Source: Terriglobales bacterium (lineage in GTDB: Bacteria; Acidobacteriota; Terriglobia; Terriglobales; Acidobacteriaceae). Taken from it: a DNA stretch of 64,000 nt. Positions 59,785-64,000 of the stretch are shown piece after piece. Position 1 is the stretch's first letter, and every line of letters begins with the position of its first letter. The stretch is from the NCBI GenBank assembly GCA_025936825.1, contig JAICSO010000003.1, forward strand, positions 1 through 64,000, in the 5' to 3' direction. Below the pieces are notes generated by a model. That model saw only the letters and a program-made list of their open reading frames with translations, made no database searches and was not told the DNA's origin. The translations under genes were made by a program, and so were the position numbers.

Positions 59785-61077
59785 TCAACGTAGTACCACA
59801 CCGTCGAGTGTCTCGAAGAACTCCGGAAATGAGATGACGGCCGCATCGGCTCCCTGGATCTCGGTCTCGCCTTCCGCGCGCAGTGCAGCGATGGCAAACG
59901 CCATGGCGATGCGATGATCGCCGAAGGAATCGAGTGATGCTCCATGCAGTTTCTGCGCGCCGGGAACTCGCAGCCCATCATCGAATTCTTCAACCTCCGC
60001 TCCCATCAAACGCAGATTAATGGCAACACTCGCGATGCGATCGGATTCTTTCACGCGAAGCTCGCGCGCATCGCGAATCTCGATGCCATCTTCTGTGTAC
60101 GGCGCGATGGCCGCTAGCACGGGAATTTCATCAATCAGAGCCGCCGTGTCTCCGCCAGAAATCTTCGCGCCTTTCAGCGCGCCACCCTCAACCTGCAAGC
60201 TGCCGACAAGCTCCCCATGTTGCTCTTCTAACCCGCTCATCGTGATTCGCAGCCCAAGCCCGATCAGGAAATCCAGTAACCGCGCCCGCGTGGGATTCAG
60301 CAACAGTCCGGGAACCAGGAGTTGCGAGTTCGGAAACAACGCCGCCGCGCACAAGAAGAATGCCGAGCTGGAAATATCTCCCGGAACAACTGCTTCTATT
60401 TCTTTGAGCTTCTGTCTGCCTTCGATGCTGACTTCCCGCATCCGCCGCTCGACTCTTGCCCCAAACGCCTGCAGCGCCAATTCGCCGTGGTCGCGCGTCT
60501 GAATTGGTTCCTCAACACGCGTTGTCCCATCGGCATACAGGCCCGCGAACAGCAGAGAAGTCTTCACCTGCGCGCTCGCGACCGGCAGTTTGTAATCGAT
60601 GGCTTTGAGGTGACCACCCGTGAGTCGCAACGGCGGTCTGCCTCCGTCACTGGATTCGAACTGCGCCCCCATCATCTCCAGAGGCTTAATAATTCGTGCC
60701 ATCGGACGTCGCGAGAGCGACTCGTCCCCACGTAACTCGCAGCTGAAATCCTGTCCGGCGAGAATCCCGCTCAGCATGCGAATGGTCGACCCGGAGTTGC
60801 CGCAATCGAGCGCCACACTTGGCGCCTGCAGCTTCGACCCACGTCCATGAATCACGACCGAGTTCCCGTTGCGCTCCCATTGAACGCCCAGTGTGCGCAG
60901 GCATCCCAGGGTGCTGGCACAGTCGGCTCCGGTCGAGAAGTTCTCCAGCCGCGTATCTCCTTCGGCGATTCCTCCAAGCATGGCGTAGCGGTGAGAAATC
61001 GACTTATCGCCCGGGAGGCGCACCGATCCCTTCAGTCCTTTCGCGGGCCGTATCACAACAGACTTTCCGTGAGACAT
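59785..61077 (-). CDS. aroA: 3-phosphoshikimate 1-carboxyvinyltransferase (EPSP synthase)
   Basis: Sixth shikimate-pathway step, making EPSP from shikimate 3-phosphate and PEP. The substrate-binding N-terminus LPGDKSISHRYAMLGGIAEG, DCGNSGSTIRMLSG, RGDESLSRRPMARII and the C-terminal ELRVKESDRIASVAINL and DHRIAMAFAIAALR motifs are complete. ATG 61077 (MSHGKSVVIRPAKG) is the family-like start. At 430 residues it is a normal single enzyme, distant from the trp/aro cluster. Confidence 0.96.
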   Translation of the reverse strand: MSHGKSVVIRPAKGLKGSVRLPGDKSISHRYAMLGGIAEGDTRLENFSTGADCASTLGCLRTLGVQWERNGNSVVIHGRGSKLQAPSVALDCGNSGSTIRMLSGILAGQDFSCELRGDESLSRRPMARIIKPLEMMGAQFESSDGGRPPLRLTGGHLKAIDYKLPVASAQVKTSLLFAGLYADGTTRVEEPIQTRDHGELALQAFGARVERRMREVSIEGRQKLKEIEAVVPGDISSSAFFLCAAALFPNSQLLVPGLLLNPTRARLLDFLIGLGLRITMSGLEEQHGELVGSLQVEGGALKGAKISGGDTAALIDEIPVLAAIAPYTEDGIEIRDARELRVKESDRIASVAINLRLMGAEVEEFDDGLRVPGAQKLHGASLDSFGDHRIAMAFAIAALRAEGETEIQGADAAVISFPEFFETLDGVVLR

Positions 61078-61270
61078 GGTCTTCTCAATATAAACGCTTA
61101 AGTTGATTCCCGCGATACGCGCGGCTTTTGCACAGTTGACAAGCACCCGTAACTCAGGCCAGAATTACCGACCATTATGTGTTGTGGTGCCGGAAAAGTG
61201 GGCCGGCCGCCATCCCCCTGCAAGTTCTCAAACCACTCCGAGGCTAAAACTTCTCAAGGAGACGTCAGCT

Positions 61271-62392
61271 ATGAAGCTTCAAAACGCTCGGCGGCTGAGC
61301 ACTGCCCTGGCGCTGCTCGTCGGCGCGTCAGGAATTGCTTTCGCCCAGGATGCCCAAATCGAACCCGGCAGTGAACGGCCGATGTACGCGATCGTCAAGC
61401 ATGGCCTGCAACAGCCGCAAAATCAGGCCCAGTCCAGAATTCTGGCTGCAAGCACGCCACTGCAGACCTGGAATGGATCGTTCAGTTATGCCGGCAAAAC
61501 ATACAGTTACAACATGGTGGGAACGAAGCCGTCGTCCAATACCTCGGCAACGGTTACTACTTACGTTATTCCGATCAGAATCGTGATCACCAGCCGCACG
61601 GGGGTAAAGACGACTTACGATCCGAATACCGTGCCACCCAATACCGGCGGCAAGACTGCGGTAGCCAACACAGTCGCTTCGCCGATCTTCAAATCAGTAG
61701 TGAACTTCACCTCCGGCGGCACGAGCATGGGTACGACACAGTACATCGATGCCTATCAGCGCGCTAACTTCTGGGGCACCGGCGACACAGGTTCACATCT
61801 GCTGCTTGGAGGACCTACAGTCCTCGAGACTGTAACTCTGAGCCCACCAACCCGCTACGGCAAACTCGGCAGCGTATTCGGGTTCACCGCCGGCTTGGTT
61901 GACATCAACTGGTTCGATGCACAGTTGCAGACGATCATGAGCAACAAGGGAATTACTCCCAACACGTTCCCGATCTTCCTCACCTACAACGTATACCTGA
62001 CCCAGAATAATTCCTGCTGCATCGGTGGATATCACAGTTCCAGCGGATTATTGTCGGCGCCGCAGTCATACGCTCACGCTACCTACGTAAGTCGCGTGGC
62101 GGCCTTCGCGCAGGACGTTTCGGCGCTCTCGCACGAAGTTGGTGAGTGGGCGGACGACCCGCTCGTAGTCAATGTGAATGGCAACAATACGCCCTGCGGA
62201 ATTCTGGAGAACGGCGATCCACTGGAAAACAACGCCAATTTCGGCGACTTTGGCTACACCGTCAACGGGTTCACCTACAACTTGCAGGATCTTGTGACTC
62301 TGCCGTATTTTGGTGCTCCCCCAAGTACCTCTGTGAATGGCGAATTCACCTTCCACGGCCAAGGCCTGACTGTCTGTCAGAACGGCAGCTAG
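61271..62392 (+). CDS. Secreted protein with HEVGEW motif
   Basis: Signal peptide (ALALLVGASGIAFAQ), then about 350 residues rich in Thr, Ser and Gly. The stretch ALSHEVGEWADDPL near residue 288 has an HExxE/W pattern like the zinc site of some metallopeptidases, with Asp residues following. Other Cys pairs (NNSCCIGGYH, PCGILEN) may form disulfides. Family uncertain; secretion and zinc-binding are predictions. AAGGAG 9 bases upstream supports ATG 61271 rather than earlier in-frame starts. Confidence 0.75.
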   Translation: MKLQNARRLSTALALLVGASGIAFAQDAQIEPGSERPMYAIVKHGLQQPQNQAQSRILAASTPLQTWNGSFSYAGKTYSYNMVGTKPSSNTSATVTTYVIPIRIVITSRTGVKTTYDPNTVPPNTGGKTAVANTVASPIFKSVVNFTSGGTSMGTTQYIDAYQRANFWGTGDTGSHLLLGGPTVLETVTLSPPTRYGKLGSVFGFTAGLVDINWFDAQLQTIMSNKGITPNTFPIFLTYNVYLTQNNSCCIGGYHSSSGLLSAPQSYAHATYVSRVAAFAQDVSALSHEVGEWADDPLVVNVNGNNTPCGILENGDPLENNANFGDFGYTVNGFTYNLQDLVTLPYFGAPPSTSVNGEFTFHGQGLTVCQNGS

Positions 62393-62421
62393 GATGCGTT
62401 TTTTTTTGAGTGTTCGAACTG

Positions 62422-62453
62422 GCCCGCTTCGGAAGAAGCGGGCTTGTTGTTTC
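62422..62453 (+). terminator. Rho-independent terminator of the HEVGEW gene
   Basis: Stem GCCCGCTTC/GAAGCGGGC with loop GGAA, followed by TTGTTGTTT. The rest of the spacer to 62734 shows no gene I can support. Confidence 0.8.
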
Positions 62454-62734
62454 TGATTTGCTTCGTGCCGGTTTGTGTCGTCCTGGAGATCAATTTGTTG
62501 ACCTGCAGTCCCGCCTTTGGCTTATGATGTTGCAGCCCACGACATCCATGACTTCTCTGCGCGTACTTCCGCTCTCGAATGCCCGGCTCACCTGGTGGAG
62601 CATCCTCGCCGCCGGACTCTGAACTTTCTTTACTCAAATCGGCAGCAGTATTTCGTTGCAACGAACCCGTGAGCGACGAACAGCAAGCCAGACGTCTTTG
62701 CTCATAGCTCACCGCTCGCCGCCTCGAAGCTACT

Positions 62735-64000
62735 ATGGCAAACACCTACGACGTTATCGTGATCGGCGGTGGGCACAATGGCCTCACTCACGCGGCGTAT
62801 CTCGCCCGCGCGGGGAAGAAGGTCATGGTTCTGGAACGCCGTCACGTGCTCGGGGGCGCCGCGGTAACGGAAGAGGTGTTCCCCGGATTCAAATTCTCCG
62901 TCTGCTCGTATGTTGTTTCGCTACTGCGCCCGGAAATTATTCGCGATCTCGATCTTCCTCGCCATGGGTTGGAAATTCTTCCGCTCGACGGCACATTCAC
63001 GCCGATGCCGAATGGCGACTATCTGTGGCGCGTGAACGATCATGGCAAAACGTATCGCGAAATTGCCCGCCATTCGCGTCTTGACGCCGATACCTACGAA
63101 GATTTCGGCAAGGCCATGCCGGCGATCTGCCGTTTTGTAAAGCCGATTCTCGGCATGGTCCCGCCGGATCCAACGGGTCTCAATCCCAGGGACTTCTCGA
63201 AGTTGCTTGCGCTGGCTCGCCGCTTCCAGCAACTGGCGAGTGAAGATCGGTACAACCTGGTCCAGTTGATGACCATGAGCGCGGCCGATTTCCTCGATCA
63301 GTGGTTCGAAACCGATGTGCTCAAAGCTACGATGTCGGCATCGGGAATCATCGGTACTTTCTTAGGCGTGCGCTCGCCGGGAACCGCCTACGTATTGCTG
63401 CATCACTACATGGGGGAAATCGACGGAGCATTTCGCGCCTGGGGATTCGCCCGCGGCGGCACGGGAGGAATTTCGAACGCGATTGCCGAGGCCGCTGTGG
63501 AAGCAGGGGTCGAAATTCGCAAGCAGGCTGCGGTCTCTAAGATCATTGTGAAGAATGGACGCGCAGTGGGCGTGGCTCTCACGAATGGCGACGAGTTGTA
63601 CGCAAAAGTGATTTCATCCAGCGTCGATCCGCGGCTCACGTTTTTGAACTTCATTGAGAATAGCGATCTCCCGAGCGAGTTCCTTGATGAGGTTCGTCGC
63701 TACAAGTTCCGTGGATCATCCGGCAAGGTTAACCTCGCGCTCGATGCTCTGCCGGAATTCAAGTGCCTGCCCGGCACCGGAGCGCATCTTCGCGGCGCGA
63801 TTTCCATTTCGCCCAGCGTGGATTACATGGAACGCGCCTACGACGATGCGAAGTACGGCATGTTCTCGCGGCGTCCATACATCGACATGGTAATCCCTTC
63901 GCTCACTGACCCGAGCGTCGCGCCTCCAGGGAAGCACGTGATGTCGTGCTTCGTGCAGTACGCGCCCTACAAGCTGCGGCCCGGTCTCAACTGGGACGAT
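62735..64000 (+). CDS. FAD-dependent oxidoreductase, PYROXD2/phytoene-desaturase-like, cut by window edge
   Basis: Begins at ATG 62735 with the dinucleotide motif YDVIVIGGGHNGLTHAAYLAR and continues open to the last base. VMVLERRHVLGGAAVTEEVFPGFKFSV, FARGGTGGISNAIAEAA and VISSSVDPRLTFLNF match PYROXD2-type proteins, which resemble carotenoid desaturases but are not proven to act on carotenoids. The C-terminal FAD-site motif lies beyond the window. Confidence 0.92.
   Translation, partial: MANTYDVIVIGGGHNGLTHAAYLARAGKKVMVLERRHVLGGAAVTEEVFPGFKFSVCSYVVSLLRPEIIRDLDLPRHGLEILPLDGTFTPMPNGDYLWRVNDHGKTYREIARHSRLDADTYEDFGKAMPAICRFVKPILGMVPPDPTGLNPRDFSKLLALARRFQQLASEDRYNLVQLMTMSAADFLDQWFETDVLKATMSASGIIGTFLGVRSPGTAYVLLHHYMGEIDGAFRAWGFARGGTGGISNAIAEAAVEAGVEIRKQAAVSKIIVKNGRAVGVALTNGDELYAKVISSSVDPRLTFLNFIENSDLPSEFLDEVRRYKFRGSSGKVNLALDALPEFKCLPGTGAHLRGAISISPSVDYMERAYDDAKYGMFSRRPYIDMVIPSLTDPSVAPPGKHVMSCFVQYAPYKLRPGLNWDD

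Overview
The window looks like a chromosomal segment of a soil Acidobacteriota (class Terriglobia, Koribacter-like). This is inferred from the gene mix: futalosine-pathway menaquinone genes, a TamA/SurA-like/TamB envelope cluster, DUF1080 and Gfo/Idh/MocA sugar genes, many secreted proteins of unknown function, and moderately high G+C. No rRNA, tRNA, CRISPR array or prophage was seen. Mobile DNA is limited to a broken IS110-type transposase cut by the left edge (1-597) and to many short dispersed repeats.

Layout. 1-5.7 kb: IS110 remnant, two small secreted proteins, a zinc-free MDR oxidoreductase with a 5' frameshift, an M16 peptidase and rlmN. 5.7-10.4 kb: two divergent sensor kinases, a NarL-type regulator and a Flp-like mini-pilin. 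10.4-13.2 kb: a UDP-sugar dehydrogenase, a DUF218 protein and a secreted FecR-like protein. 13.2-19.9 kb (minus strand): an aromatic amino acid cluster, trpC-trpF-trpB-trpA-chorismate mutase-DAHP synthase-tyrA, with a small antisense membrane gene between trpB and trpA. 20.1-25.4 kb: sugar genes (DUF1080, Gfo/Idh/MocA, ROK kinase, FucP-type permease) and a TPR gene remnant. 25.6-31.8 kb (minus strand): a response regulator, sensor kinase, porin, cupredoxin and beta-propeller run ending in a clear terminator. 31.9-37.9 kb: HAD phosphatase, SBP56-like secreted protein, xylulokinase, small secreted protein, methylmalonyl-CoA mutase large subunit. 37.9-39.7 kb: repeat-rich DNA around one acidic hypothetical gene. 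39.7-43.9 kb: recJ, then a two-gene operon of an archaeo-eukaryotic-type release factor homologue and a protein fusing a ribosome hibernation (HPF/RaiA) domain to sigma-factor-like regions. 44-48.4 kb: phosphoesterase, mqnE, secreted esterase, UbiA-type prenyltransferase (mqnP-like). 48.4-57.7 kb: BON protein, pcm, and the overlapping cluster tamB, SurA-like chaperone, Omp85 protein. 57.8-64 kb: ThiF/MoeB-like E1 enzyme, His/Met-rich secreted protein, aroA, secreted protein with an HEVGEW motif, and a PYROXD2-like oxidoreductase cut by the right edge.

Two things stand out. First is the HPF-sigma fusion next to a release-factor homologue, which suggests a ribosome-state or rescue module with a transcription-like arm. 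Second is a family of repeats made of short tandem words (7, 8 or about 11-13 bases) arranged as inverted pairs. In the trp/aro cluster these pairs fill four gene junctions almost exactly from stop codon to start codon, and one arm encodes the C-terminus of TrpA. Several genes carry single-base frameshifts in or beside short homopolymers (IS110, MDR, the trp antisense membrane gene, the TPR remnant), so sequencing or assembly error must be considered beside real decay.
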